A stretch of DNA of 64,000 nt, from positions 16,683,001 to 16,747,000 of the forward strand of contig NC_092673.1 in NCBI RefSeq assembly GCF_964355755.1, read 5' to 3'. Within the stretch, counting starts at the first letter, position 1. Every line of letters starts with the position of its first letter. The notes under the pieces are model-generated. The model saw only the letters and a program-made list of their open reading frames with translations. It was not told where the DNA came from and did no database searches. Made by a program: the position numbers and the translations under genes. Source of the stretch: Antedon mediterranea (taxonomy: Eukaryota; Echinodermata; Crinoidea; Comatulida; Antedonidae). Positions 1 to 9,531 of the stretch are shown here, in pieces.

Positions 1-1
1 T

Positions 2-721
2 GAGGAAGAGAAGAAAAATAGCTATATGGCAGAATTGACAGATCACTTTCAATGCGAATATTGTTTACAGGCATGGGACGGAAACGGTCAATGTCCTTGT
101 TGCAACTATATAGTGACTGAAATGCAGTACGACGCTGGTGATGAAGAAAGTTTACATGCCGGGGAATGTCATGATGATGATGGTGAGATGACAAGAAGAT
201 TGTACAATATTGATTTGCCAATTGATAACGATAGTATAAAGGTGCTGTTCGTTGAGGAAGAGAAGAAAAATAGCTATATGGCAGAATTGACAGATCACTT
301 TCAATGCGAACACTGTTTACAGACATGGGACGGAAACGGTCAATGTCCTTGTTGGTACACGCGCAACGATACAGTGACTGAAATACAATACGAAAACGAT
401 CCAGTGTTGCAGTACAATAATGAAGAATGTTTACATGCCGACAACGCCCGGGAATATCATGATGATGATGATGACATCGTTGATCATGAGATAACAAGAA
501 AGTTGAACCATATCGATTTGGATCCAATGTTATGCGAAGAAACGTATAGTAGTAATACATCGAATGACCAATCGATTACCGATTCGCCAATAATCTTTGT
601 TGATTCACCACAATCGTCAGCGACGGTGGTAAGCGACGAAGAAGACCATTTGATTACGTGTGACGCGTGCATGAACGTATGGGATGGATTCTCTCAGTGT
701 CCGTGTCTACCTACTACCTAG
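2..721 (+). CDS. Zinc-knuckle repeat protein, 5' end outside the window
   Basis: The frame is open to the window edge, so the start is missing; the first internal ATG is at 26. The protein carries three copies of a Cys-rich unit of the form C-x2-C-x3-WDG-x2-QCPC, near nucleotides 55-100, 305-352 and 658-711, separated by very acidic linkers. The first two units lie in a DNA-level tandem duplication of about 250 bp: the sequence at positions 1-57 recurs almost unchanged at 252-308. The paired cysteines suggest small zinc-binding modules. I do not recognise a family. Because the duplicated unit already begins at position 1, at least one more copy may lie upstream. Confident it is coding, unsure of role. 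Confidence 0.6.
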   Translation, partial: EEEKKNSYMAELTDHFQCEYCLQAWDGNGQCPCCNYIVTEMQYDAGDEESLHAGECHDDDGEMTRRLYNIDLPIDNDSIKVLFVEEEKKNSYMAELTDHFQCEHCLQTWDGNGQCPCWYTRNDTVTEIQYENDPVLQYNNEECLHADNAREYHDDDDDIVDHEITRKLNHIDLDPMLCEETYSSNTSNDQSITDSPIIFVDSPQSSATVVSDEEDHLITCDACMNVWDGFSQCPCLPTT

Positions 722-1005
722 CACGTTTAAACTTACTGTTGCCTTTACACAATAGAACTACGAACATGTTTGCCGTTACGACGACTGTGTTACTCAATAG
801 TTGGTACGTATATTGGAATCATCGATGTGCTGCTGTTTGTTTTTTTTTTTTTATATATAGTGATTGTGAAGAATTGATAACGGGTATAAACGCTAGAGAT
901 CTTGAAACTGTGTTTTCATGATCTATCTATTACACATGTTGTTTATCGGATTGTTTACTTTGATTCATGAATTGAAACAAATCTTTTACCATAATCTAAA
1001 TTAAA

Positions 1006-1079
<74 letters not shown>

Positions 1080-1184
1080 ACAAATAAAACCAAAAGCAAA
1101 GACGTGCGTTACATTGTGTTTTTTTTTTATAATGACTCTTGGACGAACAAAATAAATTAAAAAAAAAAGCTACAATAAATCGTT
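722..1184. other. Intergenic stretch with AGT microsatellite
   Basis: No convincing gene is seen here. It holds a long pure (AGT)n run at about 1005-1079, a T tract followed by ATATATAG near 840-860 that resembles a 3' splice site, and AT-rich sequence with AATAAA-like signals for both flanking genes, which converge here. Confidence 0.6.
1005..1079. repeat. (AGT)n microsatellite
   Basis: A pure trinucleotide run of about 24 units between two convergent genes. Similar trinucleotide runs occur inside many genes of the cluster, where they encode single-residue tracts. Confidence 0.9.
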
Positions 1185-2123
1185 TTATATATTTTTTTTA
1201 ATAATTCTTCTCATGATTCTCTTAGACAATAATGAATTACACGACCGCGTGAAGCACGAGGTGAGGCCTCTATCGATCGTTTCTCCATTCTTCTCAATGT
1301 GTATCACCGAAATGAGTGAAATGAGAAGATTTATTGGAATACGTTCGATGGGTACTCGTCTGTCGAAAAACATGCAGCACGTCCACTTTAACCGTTCATC
1401 TTCACGTTCGTAAAGTACAAGTTGATCGTGTTGCTTCAATCGACAATCGTTCCAATTGAATGTCCACGAAATAGGCTCCGATTGAATTGTGACGACGTTC
1501 CTTTTTGTCTTGACCGTTCGGTTATAGATTCCACATGATCGTCGAAACGACTGCACGATACCCGTCTCTGCTTCGGTCTCAAGAACCAACGGTTTCAGTA
1601 ACGCTTTAACAAACTCGTCGGCTCTACCACCTTTTCCCCAATCTCTCAACACTCTTCCCACCAGCGTTATACTCGTTCGTATGCGTGCGTTATACGTTGA
1701 CTGTGCGACGTTGAACAAATGCATGTGGATGGCTGGTACGAAGGAGACAAAGAGACGATCGAAACACTTTATCGACGCCAAGTTATGTTTGTGTGCATGA
1801 CTTCTGAAATCGGTGAGTACACGAACGCGATCGTTCAGTCTGTTCCATAGACGATTCATAACGACAGATTCCAGGAACGGATAGGGATCGTAGCCGACTC
1901 TTTCTATTTCTCTTGCTCTTCGAACTACTCCATCGCTCGTCTGGAACGTTGGAAATTTAATCCAATTGAGTCGTGGTGGTGTTGGTAAAAGTACAGGCAC
2001 CGTTTGAAATGTGACTAAAGACTCGTAAACGTACACCATATCGTTACGTTTGCAAGCGACGATTCTGTGCTGGTAATATTCGCGTTCTATTGCATCCGCG
2101 TCCAGATAGTATTCTGACAGCAT
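1185..2123 (-). CDS. Hypothetical protein, 312 aa
   Basis: An intact frame of 312 residues that I do not recognise. It is basic at the C-terminus (RIMRRIIKKN) and has no obvious signal peptide, membrane segment or repeat. Its start codon overlaps the start of the opposite-strand gene at 2122 within the shared tetranucleotide CATG, so the two genes must be expressed from interleaved promoters. The 3' end lies in T-rich DNA beside the microsatellite at 1005. Length, codon content and tight packing support a real gene; function is unknown. Confidence 0.55.
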   Translation of the reverse strand: MLSEYYLDADAIEREYYQHRIVACKRNDMVYVYESLVTFQTVPVLLPTPPRLNWIKFPTFQTSDGVVRRAREIERVGYDPYPFLESVVMNRLWNRLNDRVRVLTDFRSHAHKHNLASIKCFDRLFVSFVPAIHMHLFNVAQSTYNARIRTSITLVGRVLRDWGKGGRADEFVKALLKPLVLETEAETGIVQSFRRSCGIYNRTVKTKRNVVTIQSEPISWTFNWNDCRLKQHDQLVLYEREDERLKWTCCMFFDRRVPIERIPINLLISLISVIHIEKNGETIDRGLTSCFTRSCNSLLSKRIMRRIIKKNI

Positions 2124-2634
2124 GTCGTTAGAAAAGTACTTGGAGTGGAGACGCTACTGGACGTTTGACAGTGACTTTTCTGACGCCTGCGATCGTGACG
2201 AGAATGTAATCGATAGAGTCGATGTTCGTGGTTATATGGCCATGCAGGATGAATTCGACGTACTATGCAAAAGATCAACGTGCGAAGCTTGGCGAATTGC
2301 CAGTGAACATTGCGACTACACGTTTCACATTATTCGCGACAAGGTAGTTGCGGAGGAATTGGTAACAGACGGTGGTGGTGGTGGTGGTGGTGGTATAGTA
2401 GACGTTCCTCTTCTTCTCTATCCAAGATTTGAATTTGGAGGAGGAGTAGGAGGAGGAGGAGGAGGTTCACATGTAGACCACATACTCGTTCCTAGGGCTC
2501 TTATAAAACAGTTGCGAAAGGCATGGATCATGATCAATTTAGATTTGATTATAGAGTACAATATACTGGCAAAAGAGAGCAGTGTGAAAATAGCAAAATT
2601 TATTTATGGACTACAGTTGTTACCAGGACACTGA
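2122..2634 (+). CDS. Hypothetical protein upstream of primase, 170 aa
   Basis: An intact 170-residue frame that starts within the CATG shared with the opposite-strand gene ending at 2123. Two glycine-rich tracts (about residues 84-91 and 108-119) come from GGT and GGA repeats. The last 29 nucleotides overlap the start of the primase gene at 2606 in another frame, a spacing typical of co-transcribed viral genes. It could be an N-terminal part of a longer ancestral primase now read separately, but nothing in the sequence proves this. No known domain recognised. Confidence 0.5.
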   Translation: MSLEKYLEWRRYWTFDSDFSDACDRDENVIDRVDVRGYMAMQDEFDVLCKRSTCEAWRIASEHCDYTFHIIRDKVVAEELVTDGGGGGGGGIVDVPLLLYPRFEFGGGVGGGGGGSHVDHILVPRALIKQLRKAWIMINLDLIIEYNILAKESSVKIAKFIYGLQLLPGH

Positions 2635-3358
2635 TGATGATGATACGATCGTCGATCGCTTCACTCATCAGAACGGCATTCAACAGCGTATCGTCAACTA
2701 TTACAACACAGATCGATTCGCATCCGTCGGTCTGCTGGCCAGTCACGCTAAACTTCCTCGTGCCTATACCGTGGCACAGACGTACGCCCGGTGTCAACCT
2801 CCTCCAGCCAGTAGGGACGTTGGAGCGTGGACTTGTTTCGCTCTCGATGTACCTAGACGCATATCCGTGTTGGCATCTCAGATGTGCCAAGCGGGCAGCG
2901 GCAGTAGAAGTTTTGTGGTTGCGTCACCGACCGCACTAGAGCGTAGTATTCAATCATGCTCCGTGTCGTCGTACAGCGAAGTGTTTAACGAAAACCTCCA
3001 CATTCACAACATACCGATCGACATCGACGATGCAAACAGACCTCAGTGCAGCGATGAATCTGCCCTGAGAACGGCCGAAAGCATCAAGCGTGCACTTTCG
3101 GCCGAGCTCGGCCATTTGCCCGACAATCCACACGTATACTCGAGCCAAGGAAGCGACAAGTTTTCTTTACACGTATACCAACGTTTACCGAGACCGATTG
3201 AAAACATTGACGTTCTCTCGTCCATGATGACAGCTTTGTGCAAAGTCTATCCGGAGATGAGATGCGTCGATCTGTCCATTTACGCCGGTGGTAGATCGTT
3301 GCGTTTGCCGGGATGTTACAAAATCTCATCGAAACCTATTAAACTTTTGCGTCGTGTA

Positions 3359-3399
<41 letters not shown>

Positions 3400-3799
3400 A
3401 GGCGTCGATGTTCGTCGAGCATTGGCGCACTACTGCTCCGACAGCGTTTGTCAAACACCATACGATCTGTCACATTTGGTAAAAAAGCCAAAGAAAGATG
3501 TATCAACAACAACAACCACCACCGAAGAAGTTTTGTCCGAAGAGCAGTTGAGAAATATTGTGGACGACGTGCAACGTGTCACCGGCATGGAAATAACGCG
3601 AACGACGAGACGAGGCAATCGTTTCTTCTTTGACACCAATGAAAGTTTCTGCCAAATGTCAGGTCGATGTCATCGTTCATCCAGACAGAAATTGCAATAT
3701 ACCTTGCGTTCAGGTTATGTGAGAAGGGAATGTTGGTCGTCGAAATGTGCTCACAAATTCTTGGACGTTGTCTGCGACACGACACGACCGTCAACGTAG
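2606..3799 (+). CDS. DNA primase, archaeo-eukaryotic/herpesvirus type
   Basis: A 397-residue protein with the marks of archaeo-eukaryotic primases as found in herpesvirus helicase-primase complexes: a catalytic D-x-D pair in PIDIDD (D139, D141), an S-x-H-type nucleotide-binding motif in SDKFSLHVY (about 184-191), a third acidic residue in CVDLSIYAGGRSLRLPG (D222, R233), and a C-terminal zinc motif with CxxxCH...C...C...H between about 347 and 385. It would make RNA primers for viral replication in the nucleus. It is much shorter than the roughly thousand-residue herpesvirus primases I know. A poly-serine run near 256-266 comes from an AGC repeat. Helicase partners were not seen in the window. 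Confidence 0.72.
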
Positions 3800-4458
3800 A
3801 TCATCGAATCGTTTGAAAACCTGTGTCCGTAATCGTTTGGCACCGGTGGATATCCAATGCTTATCTTGCCACTGTCCAAGTCTGTGCGCATGTAGATGGG
3901 TACTTGGTCGTCGTCAGCGTCGTAACCGGGTCCTTGCACCAGTATAACATTACCGCTATCTGTGTCGTTGAACAATGTGAACACGTACGCGTTTTTTGTT
4001 GAGTACAATGACATTTTAGAAATGCACGTGAACTGTTGATGATCATCTTCGGATCCTCGACATGGTTCGGAAGGCATCCACGTTCGATCGATGGAGCGCA
4101 TCAGAAGCGATTGCCCTTCGTCCGACACGATTCGATATCCCGTGTCCGAGGTGACGACAACGTCGCCAAAGTTCAGTCTACATTTGTGATCATCCAACGA
4201 GCGATAGGCACGTTTCAGATGAACGTGAATCGTGCACACGAGAATTATGAGCACGATTTGGATGCCGCAGAGGAGTAGGCAAAACTTGTCGTTACGTCTA
4301 TCATCATGATGGATGTCACTCCTAACTTTGCTTCTATCGGACCTACGAGTAGTGATTCTGCCAGCCAACCGACCCTTCTTCTTTTCACTGGAGCCGATCG
4401 ACTCGGTGTCGTCGCCGCTGTACAGATCACTGCGAGTAACGGATTGTCTTCCCTCCAT
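3751..4458 (-). CDS. Type II single-pass membrane protein, 235 aa
   Basis: The protein has a charged N-terminal tail of about 57 residues, one strongly hydrophobic segment (FCLLLCGIQIVLIILVC, about 58-76), then a 155-residue C-terminal part with several Asn-x-Ser/Thr sites and few cysteines. That layout predicts a type II membrane protein with the C-terminal part outside the cell or virion. The 3' end overlaps the end of the primase gene by 49 bp on the opposite strand. It may be an envelope or immune-interaction protein, but no family is recognised. Overlapping frames on both strands here look like shadows. Confidence 0.6.
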   Translation of the reverse strand: MEGRQSVTRSDLYSGDDTESIGSSEKKKGRLAGRITTRRSDRSKVRSDIHHDDRRNDKFCLLLCGIQIVLIILVCTIHVHLKRAYRSLDDHKCRLNFGDVVVTSDTGYRIVSDEGQSLLMRSIDRTWMPSEPCRGSEDDHQQFTCISKMSLYSTKNAYVFTLFNDTDSGNVILVQGPGYDADDDQVPIYMRTDLDSGKISIGYPPVPNDYGHRFSNDSMIYVDGRVVSQTTSKNL

Positions 4459-4691
4459 CCGTCTTCGTAGTATAAGATATTCGCGCTGGTTCTGTCACTA
4501 AAGTCTTTTACGAGCAAATCGTCTATCGATGACAATTTCTTAAAGCCAACGCGTATGTCGTGCACGAGAATAGACAAACACGATAATAGAAGGATTGAAA
4601 AAAGGGCGACAGAAACTTACATGTCATCATCACCACCAGCACCACCGTTGCCCACGTTAACGTTGTTTACATTGTCGTTAAAGAAACAACC

Positions 4692-4835
4692 ATGATCGTA
4701 GAGACTGTTACCGCACCATTTAAGGTACTTTCAAAGACATGTCAATGTGTCTGTTATCTAATATGGTTTGTAGTGTGTGTCGTCATGATACTCGTCGCTT
4801 TATGGGTCGTAAACTTCATCAAACCTTTCATGTGA
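4692..4835 (+). CDS. Small hydrophobic membrane protein, 47 aa
   Basis: A short frame that begins with ATG at 4692 and ends with TGA at 4833. The product has a 15-residue polar head, then about 26 hydrophobic residues rich in Val, Cys, Leu and Trp (from CYLIWFVVCVV onward), and a short tail NFIKPFM. It fits a single-pass or tail-anchored membrane peptide. It lies alone in the 550-bp gap between the genes at 4458 and 5010. Its shortness means chance cannot be ruled out, but the compact hydrophobic composition is unusual for random sequence. Confidence 0.4.
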   Translation: MIVETVTAPFKVLSKTCQCVCYLIWFVVCVVMILVALWVVNFIKPFM

Positions 4836-5009
4836 CCAACGCAGTTTTTTTTTTTTAGCATTCCATCCTAAACTCATGGAAAACGTATGTTCTCGTTATT
4901 CTTCGATGAAAGAACCGTCGTTGAAGCAACGAATACCGTGCAGTGACTCAATTGTGTGTGAAGAGTCATAAAAAGGTGTGTGAGTGCATTGCAGGTTTCA
5001 TTCGGTAAC

Positions 5010-5933
5010 ATGAAAAGAAACGTTGACGATCAAGATGGTGCTTTTGCGCCAATAATTCAGAGAGAACGAAAAGAGCGAAAGATATGTTTTGCTGCTCAAA
5101 AGACAGACTCGACTTGTCACGCGGCGAGTCGCAGTGCAGGCACAAGATTTAGACAGAGAATGAACGCCGGTGGTAACGTGTCTTTGGTTCAGTCTACGTG
5201 CGATATAAAACAGATTGTCGACGAACTTAAAAGGACCAGAGGTGAGTCAGACATTCTCACAAAAAGCGTACACGAATATCAGAAAGAAGAAGAAGAAGAA
5301 GAAGAAGGACCAACATCAGAAATGTACGAGTTGAATTTACGACGAGTACTCAAGCAACTGAAAGTTCATGAACACTTTCTAGATCGTGTACGCAACGTAC
5401 CGAACGAATCACTCGTTCCAGATCAGTGGACGATAGACATGCTCAATTTCAACGGGTACGAACACGGATACAGATCGGACGTGCGTGCAAACGTTCGTCG
5501 ATGCGCTTCAGCCGACTGTGTATCTCGATACGTAAAAAGTGACGACGGCAACAGTTATACGTTGGGAGAATGCATGAACGTGGACGCAATGAAAACTATT
5601 ATCATGGGTTGTAATCTGACAGACGTAGGAGCGTCAAACTACTACGGACGACCCTATTGTGTATTATGTACCATATCGAATGCTTACCTAACATGTTCAA
5701 ATCCGTTGGGAGATCGTCGAATTACACTTTGTGACTACATCACATCATTCTCTTTTCAAATCATCGACGTGAAAAAAGAGTACAAATTGAAATGTCAGAT
5801 GACACTGGACGATTCCGATGTACAGTTCGAGTACAGTTACGTGAACGTGGATGCTATCGTTGATGTACTGCAATGGGTGAAAGAAAAAAGTTCAGAATTG
5901 CATAGAATTGATTTTTCAAATTTACGTCGATGA
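5010..5933 (+). CDS. Hypothetical Cys-rich protein, 307 aa
   Basis: The frame extends upstream through a GTG at 4980 but the first ATG is at 5010 (MKRNVDDQDG). The N-terminal 50 residues are basic; a poly-glutamate run near 93-99 comes from a GAA repeat. The C-terminal half has cysteines in pairs (RRCASADC, GRPYCVLC, AYLTC) that could bind zinc. An AATAAA polyadenylation signal overlaps the stop region at 5935. Size and a cysteine-rich core recall herpesvirus nuclear egress lamina proteins, but I cannot align it and make no such call. Confidence 0.55.
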   Translation: MKRNVDDQDGAFAPIIQRERKERKICFAAQKTDSTCHAASRSAGTRFRQRMNAGGNVSLVQSTCDIKQIVDELKRTRGESDILTKSVHEYQKEEEEEEEGPTSEMYELNLRRVLKQLKVHEHFLDRVRNVPNESLVPDQWTIDMLNFNGYEHGYRSDVRANVRRCASADCVSRYVKSDDGNSYTLGECMNVDAMKTIIMGCNLTDVGASNYYGRPYCVLCTISNAYLTCSNPLGDRRITLCDYITSFSFQIIDVKKEYKLKCQMTLDDSDVQFEYSYVNVDAIVDVLQWVKEKSSELHRIDFSNLRR

Positions 5934-5957
5934 AATAAAAATTTAAACAAACATATA

Positions 5958-5991
5958 TGTGTTTTATGTGTGTGTGTGTGTGTGTGTGTGT
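5958..5991. repeat. (GT)n tract between genes
   Basis: A TG dinucleotide run follows the polyadenylation signal of the gene ending at 5933. It is one of several GT tracts that sit between genes in this cluster. Confidence 0.8.
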
Positions 5992-6090
5992 TCATGATGA
6001 CGACGACGACAAATTGCATTTCACGCATACTATTTCGTCCATCATAATCAATCGAACCAATCAAGTATCATCTTGGTAACTTGACGCCAC

Positions 6091-6125
6091 GTTACAATAA
6101 TAATAATTATTATATACGTCAGTCG
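6091..6125. promoter_or_regulatory. AT-rich palindromic element before nuclease gene
   Basis: The stretch contains the perfect palindrome TAATAATTATTA (6101-6112) running into TATATA about 40 bp before the ATG at 6156. It could supply a TATA box, or form a small hairpin. Position is the only support for a regulatory role. Confidence 0.3.
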
Positions 6126-6155
6126 TAGGTGTATTACGCGAGACATAAAATCGCC

Positions 6156-7655
6156 ATGGGGCTCAAGGGAAAATTCTCTGACGTCATTGACAGCAATGCT
6201 AAGATTAATCAATCGTTTGGTGAAAACTGTAACGATATTGTGGCCGTGATGGTGGACGCTACGCAGACATTTCACAAAATCGTTAAACGTAATATAGGAG
6301 TTCGTGTTGAGAAATGTTTTCCAGACCTACAATCCTGTATCGAAAACTCGAGCGTTATCGGAAACCTGGAAAGTAAGAATTGGCGCAATACAGACAACGG
6401 TGTGGTGAACGTGTATCAACATTTCACCGTTCAAGATGTACTAACAGAATTTCTCAAAGACGCACTGGCATGCGCGGATGACGTTTTAAAAGTGCAACGA
6501 CGGAAAAGTGATAATGTTTCGCTGAAGGCACTGCTGTTGTTTGTGGACGGCGCAGCTCCGTATGCAAAGTCAGTGGAATTGAAACGTAGACGAAGCGTTA
6601 AAAAAAAGGGAGTTCAAAACCAAGTGAACAAATTAGGTAGTGTAGACGAGAATCTGTGCGCGATTGCCGCTGAAAAGGGCACGTCTGTGTGTCGACAAGA
6701 AGACGGCAGTTACATCGGCAGTATAGAATCGTTCATCAGTAGCAGAGAAAACAAATCGGGTGTCGTTCAAGCTCTTCGATCAACGTTCGAAAAGGATCGA
6801 CAATACGACCGCGAATACGCCGTTTACACGGTCGTCGGAGCCGGTTTTGATGACAGCACGACACGAGACTGGTGTCGTCTGTCCACATGCCTTTCGTCAA
6901 CGCTGGAAAAGTGGTGCTGTGATTTCGAGAGTTTTCTGCCCGATCGAAACGTATCATCGGAATCAGACATACTGTTTGGCACATTTCATGATATTCTACG
7001 CTTCAACGTACAGATTCCTTCGTCCAACATTCTAATGGAAACGTGTGACAGTGACTGTTTGTTTACGCTCACCGCCCTTCAATCAGACGCTCTACTGGTA
7101 CGCAAACTGCCCAGGATCACTTCGTGTTACAGGCTAGGCAAATGGGCGAGAGACACGCTGTACTGTCCATACGCTAGTCTCAACACTTTGATTGCAGCCT
7201 CCTTTCTAGGATCCGATTTTCACACGCATGTCGTTGGCGTCGGTGTAAAGACGCAAGTTAACATATTCGAGTCAGGATACGCATTTCCATTCATCGAAGT
7301 ATCGTCGAACGTTGTGAAACCGATATATTCATTCTGTCGAGAAGATGATACGACATTGACCAAGTGGCACAATTTGTTGGCACAATACAACAACATGTTC
7401 TGTTTTCGATACAAAGATTCTCTGATACCGTTCAGGTACGTTCAGGAGAACATTGCTTCTTATGCAGAAGACATTGTTCAGATGACGGCAAAGTCATGGA
7501 AGGATCGAGTGGAAAAGAACGCTAAAGACCTGGAGAGTTTGGATCGACATTTGCGGAAAATGTTCTTTTTTATCGAATACATGACCATCACTGATTCCGG
7601 AATAGATTATCGTCTACGAAACAACGGTTCACTTCGAAAAAAATATGGGTTTTAA
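6156..7655 (+). CDS. FEN1/XPG/XRN-superfamily 5' nuclease
   Basis: A 499-residue protein starting MGLKGKF, the start pattern of FEN1-like nucleases. Visible motifs are an aspartate after a hydrophobic strand (VMVDATQ, D34), LLLFVDGAAPYAK (D131), CDSDCLF (D298, D300), and FLGSDFHTHVVGVGVK (D354), which resembles the aspartate plus helix-hairpin-helix loop of the family. The paired glutamates usual between the second and third motif were not found, so activity is uncertain. Such enzymes cut DNA flaps or degrade RNA; alphaherpesvirus host-shutoff nucleases belong to the same superfamily, so an RNA-decay role is possible but inferred. ATG chosen over an upstream GTG at 6129. AATAAA follows the stop at 7668. 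Confidence 0.6.
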   Translation: MGLKGKFSDVIDSNAKINQSFGENCNDIVAVMVDATQTFHKIVKRNIGVRVEKCFPDLQSCIENSSVIGNLESKNWRNTDNGVVNVYQHFTVQDVLTEFLKDALACADDVLKVQRRKSDNVSLKALLLFVDGAAPYAKSVELKRRRSVKKKGVQNQVNKLGSVDENLCAIAAEKGTSVCRQEDGSYIGSIESFISSRENKSGVVQALRSTFEKDRQYDREYAVYTVVGAGFDDSTTRDWCRLSTCLSSTLEKWCCDFESFLPDRNVSSESDILFGTFHDILRFNVQIPSSNILMETCDSDCLFTLTALQSDALLVRKLPRITSCYRLGKWARDTLYCPYASLNTLIAASFLGSDFHTHVVGVGVKTQVNIFESGYAFPFIEVSSNVVKPIYSFCREDDTTLTKWHNLLAQYNNMFCFRYKDSLIPFRYVQENIASYAEDIVQMTAKSWKDRVEKNAKDLESLDRHLRKMFFFIEYMTITDSGIDYRLRNNGSLRKKYGF

Positions 7656-7726
7656 GAAATTAGAAAAATAAAGACAAAAGCAAATACCATTTTTGTTTTT
7701 CTTTTCTTTTATTTCAATAACGTATA

Positions 7727-7737
7727 AATGTGTGTGC

Positions 7738-7776
<39 letters not shown>
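7727..7776. repeat. (GT)n tract in 5' leader
   Basis: A GT-rich run of about 50 bp lies directly before the ATG at 7788. The frame is open through it from an ATG at 7728, which would give a Cys/Val repeat leader, but the start after the tract is more natural. Confidence 0.8.
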
Positions 7777-7787
7777 AGCGTGTGAAA

Positions 7788-9110
7788 ATGGCAAATATCG
7801 TGATAGGTGATGATGGAGATTACGAAAACATTCGTCGACATCATGAAATGTTTCAGTTTCAAAACTCATGTTTTGCTAAAATAGACGACGTATCGCGAGA
7901 CGTTTGTCCTGCAAAGAAACCGGGCGACTATGCCATACAAACTGAACTGCATTCCGACTGTCAACCGTCGAGGGCGCTGTTTCCAATCGATGTTGATGCC
8001 GGCTGTAGTGTTTGGCGGTTCGATAAGGTGTCGGTGACATTGAACGCAGGCACCTTTGATCCGTCAACGCTGTACGGATGGCGATTGATGGTGATCGACA
8101 AAAAGACCAGATTAATGACGCCGGCCTTTTGCCAAAAGGCTGCCATCACATGGGCGGGTACGGCCGACGTAATTCGTCAAAACGTTACGGCCGACAAGAC
8201 TGTCGAGAAAGGAGTAAGAACGGCATGGAGGGTCGAGTACCACGGAACGCTGACGGACAAGAAGACTTGCGACGTGGCCGTACCGAGTATGATGAACAAC
8301 ATCAAGAGTGATAACGTACGTCAAGTGTTTGGCACGTCTCTAGTAAAACATCTTGTGGAACGAGATTTTCGCGTTGTCATCGATGATTTCCAAAGAGTCG
8401 ATCACGACACTCAGTCAATCATCATGCCAAAAAGACATGAAAACTTTGAAGAATACGCAAAGTACATGCAAGATGACGGTTACGGTATCGACGAAATTAA
8501 CACGGCACACTTTGAGAACGTTGTTCACGCAGCGCTCAAGTCAAACGGTCGCTTGTTGATGGCCATCTCGGACAGGAATCATTTCGACAAGGATAACTTC
8601 AAGAGTAGTAACAAGAACGAGTACATTGTTCCTTTTCCGGTCGTACAGTCGCTGGTGAGTGTCACAAAGACTTTACATTCACAGTCGAATTACGTTCTCA
8701 TGAAAGATAAAAGTCTTGTGCTGGAGCTGGACATCAACAACAAGCAAAACAATTGTTTCGGTTCGATAGAGTTAATCTACGAATACGTGTCGGATCCATT
8801 TCCTCTGCCCACTGACCGGCCTTTGAGCGTTGATCAGCTCATCAGAAGTAACGTGTTACAATTCGACAAGACGCTCACCGACGTATTTACCGGGGGACTG
8901 TGCGAAAGTAGCGACGACGACGAGCATAGTGATGAAAAAACACCTGTATTACCTCGTCATCATCAACGTGCTGGTGGTGGCGGTGGTGTTGGGGATCATT
9001 CCGGTCGTGGTCTTAGATACAACGCAAACGATCACAAGCCGAGAACGTTTAACGTTGGTGACCGAGAGCGTTTACCGAAAGGTAGGAGATTCGTTGAGGA
9101 TACGAGGTAA
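7788..9110 (+). CDS. Hypothetical protein, 440 aa
   Basis: Intact frame starting MANIVIGDDGDYENI, chosen over an ATG 60 bp upstream that would encode only the GT tract. The body is a mixed alpha/beta-looking globular sequence with no signal peptide or membrane segment. The last 60 residues are acidic, then glycine-rich, then basic, a tail that could be disordered and nucleic-acid binding. A DNA polymerase processivity factor or tegument protein would fit the size, but nothing specific supports either. Its 3' end overlaps the next gene by 179 bp in another frame. Confidence 0.55.
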   Translation: MANIVIGDDGDYENIRRHHEMFQFQNSCFAKIDDVSRDVCPAKKPGDYAIQTELHSDCQPSRALFPIDVDAGCSVWRFDKVSVTLNAGTFDPSTLYGWRLMVIDKKTRLMTPAFCQKAAITWAGTADVIRQNVTADKTVEKGVRTAWRVEYHGTLTDKKTCDVAVPSMMNNIKSDNVRQVFGTSLVKHLVERDFRVVIDDFQRVDHDTQSIIMPKRHENFEEYAKYMQDDGYGIDEINTAHFENVVHAALKSNGRLLMAISDRNHFDKDNFKSSNKNEYIVPFPVVQSLVSVTKTLHSQSNYVLMKDKSLVLELDINNKQNNCFGSIELIYEYVSDPFPLPTDRPLSVDQLIRSNVLQFDKTLTDVFTGGLCESSDDDEHSDEKTPVLPRHHQRAGGGGGVGDHSGRGLRYNANDHKPRTFNVGDRERLPKGRRFVEDTR

Positions 9111-9336
9111 GCCACCGTCATCGACTATGATTCATTGTACGCTTGGCTGTAAAGAACTGCGTACGTTGTTGGGCGTACGGTGCGTACGCGAACCTCCTCC
9201 AGTGTGCATAACATACGTTTCGTGTAGCAACGGATACGATGCAATGTACAACGTTACGTCCAGTCAATGGTCTCTAATCGAGTGTACTGCTGCTGCTAAT
9301 GTTGGTGAGAAACATCGATTGTTTGTTGTAATTTGA
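8932..9336 (+). CDS. Small secreted or anchored protein, 134 aa
   Basis: The chosen ATG at 8932 starts MKKHLYYLVIINVLVVAVVLG, an excellent signal peptide or N-terminal anchor, and it lies inside the tail of the previous gene in another frame. The rest, about 105 residues, has six cysteines, one N-glycosylation site (NVTS) and a pattern of short strands that could be a single Ig-like fold. The 3' end overlaps the opposite-strand glycoprotein-like gene by 73 bp. The hydrophobic start within an overlapping frame supports a real gene. Confidence 0.5.
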   Translation: MKKHLYYLVIINVLVVAVVLGIIPVVVLDTTQTITSRERLTLVTESVYRKVGDSLRIRGKPPSSTMIHCTLGCKELRTLLGVRCVREPPPVCITYVSCSNGYDAMYNVTSSQWSLIECTAAANVGEKHRLFVVI

Positions 9337-9486
9337 TGTACTGACCACGCTATACATGTGACGATCACGATAAGGATGACGATTGTGCACAGAACCTCGT
9401 CTCTTTCTGCTACTGATTTTGGAAGTCCTTCTGACACCCATATGTATTTTGATCGTAATGTAGATGTATCGATGATACTACTGCTG

Positions 9487-9531
<45 letters not shown>

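Noticed and set aside
765-921. Short plus-strand frame after the zinc-knuckle gene
   Set aside because: It runs through a T tract and lacks any protein-like pattern beyond that.
4245-4577. Minus-strand 110-aa frame
   Set aside because: It overlaps the better supported membrane protein gene in another frame and has no recognisable feature.
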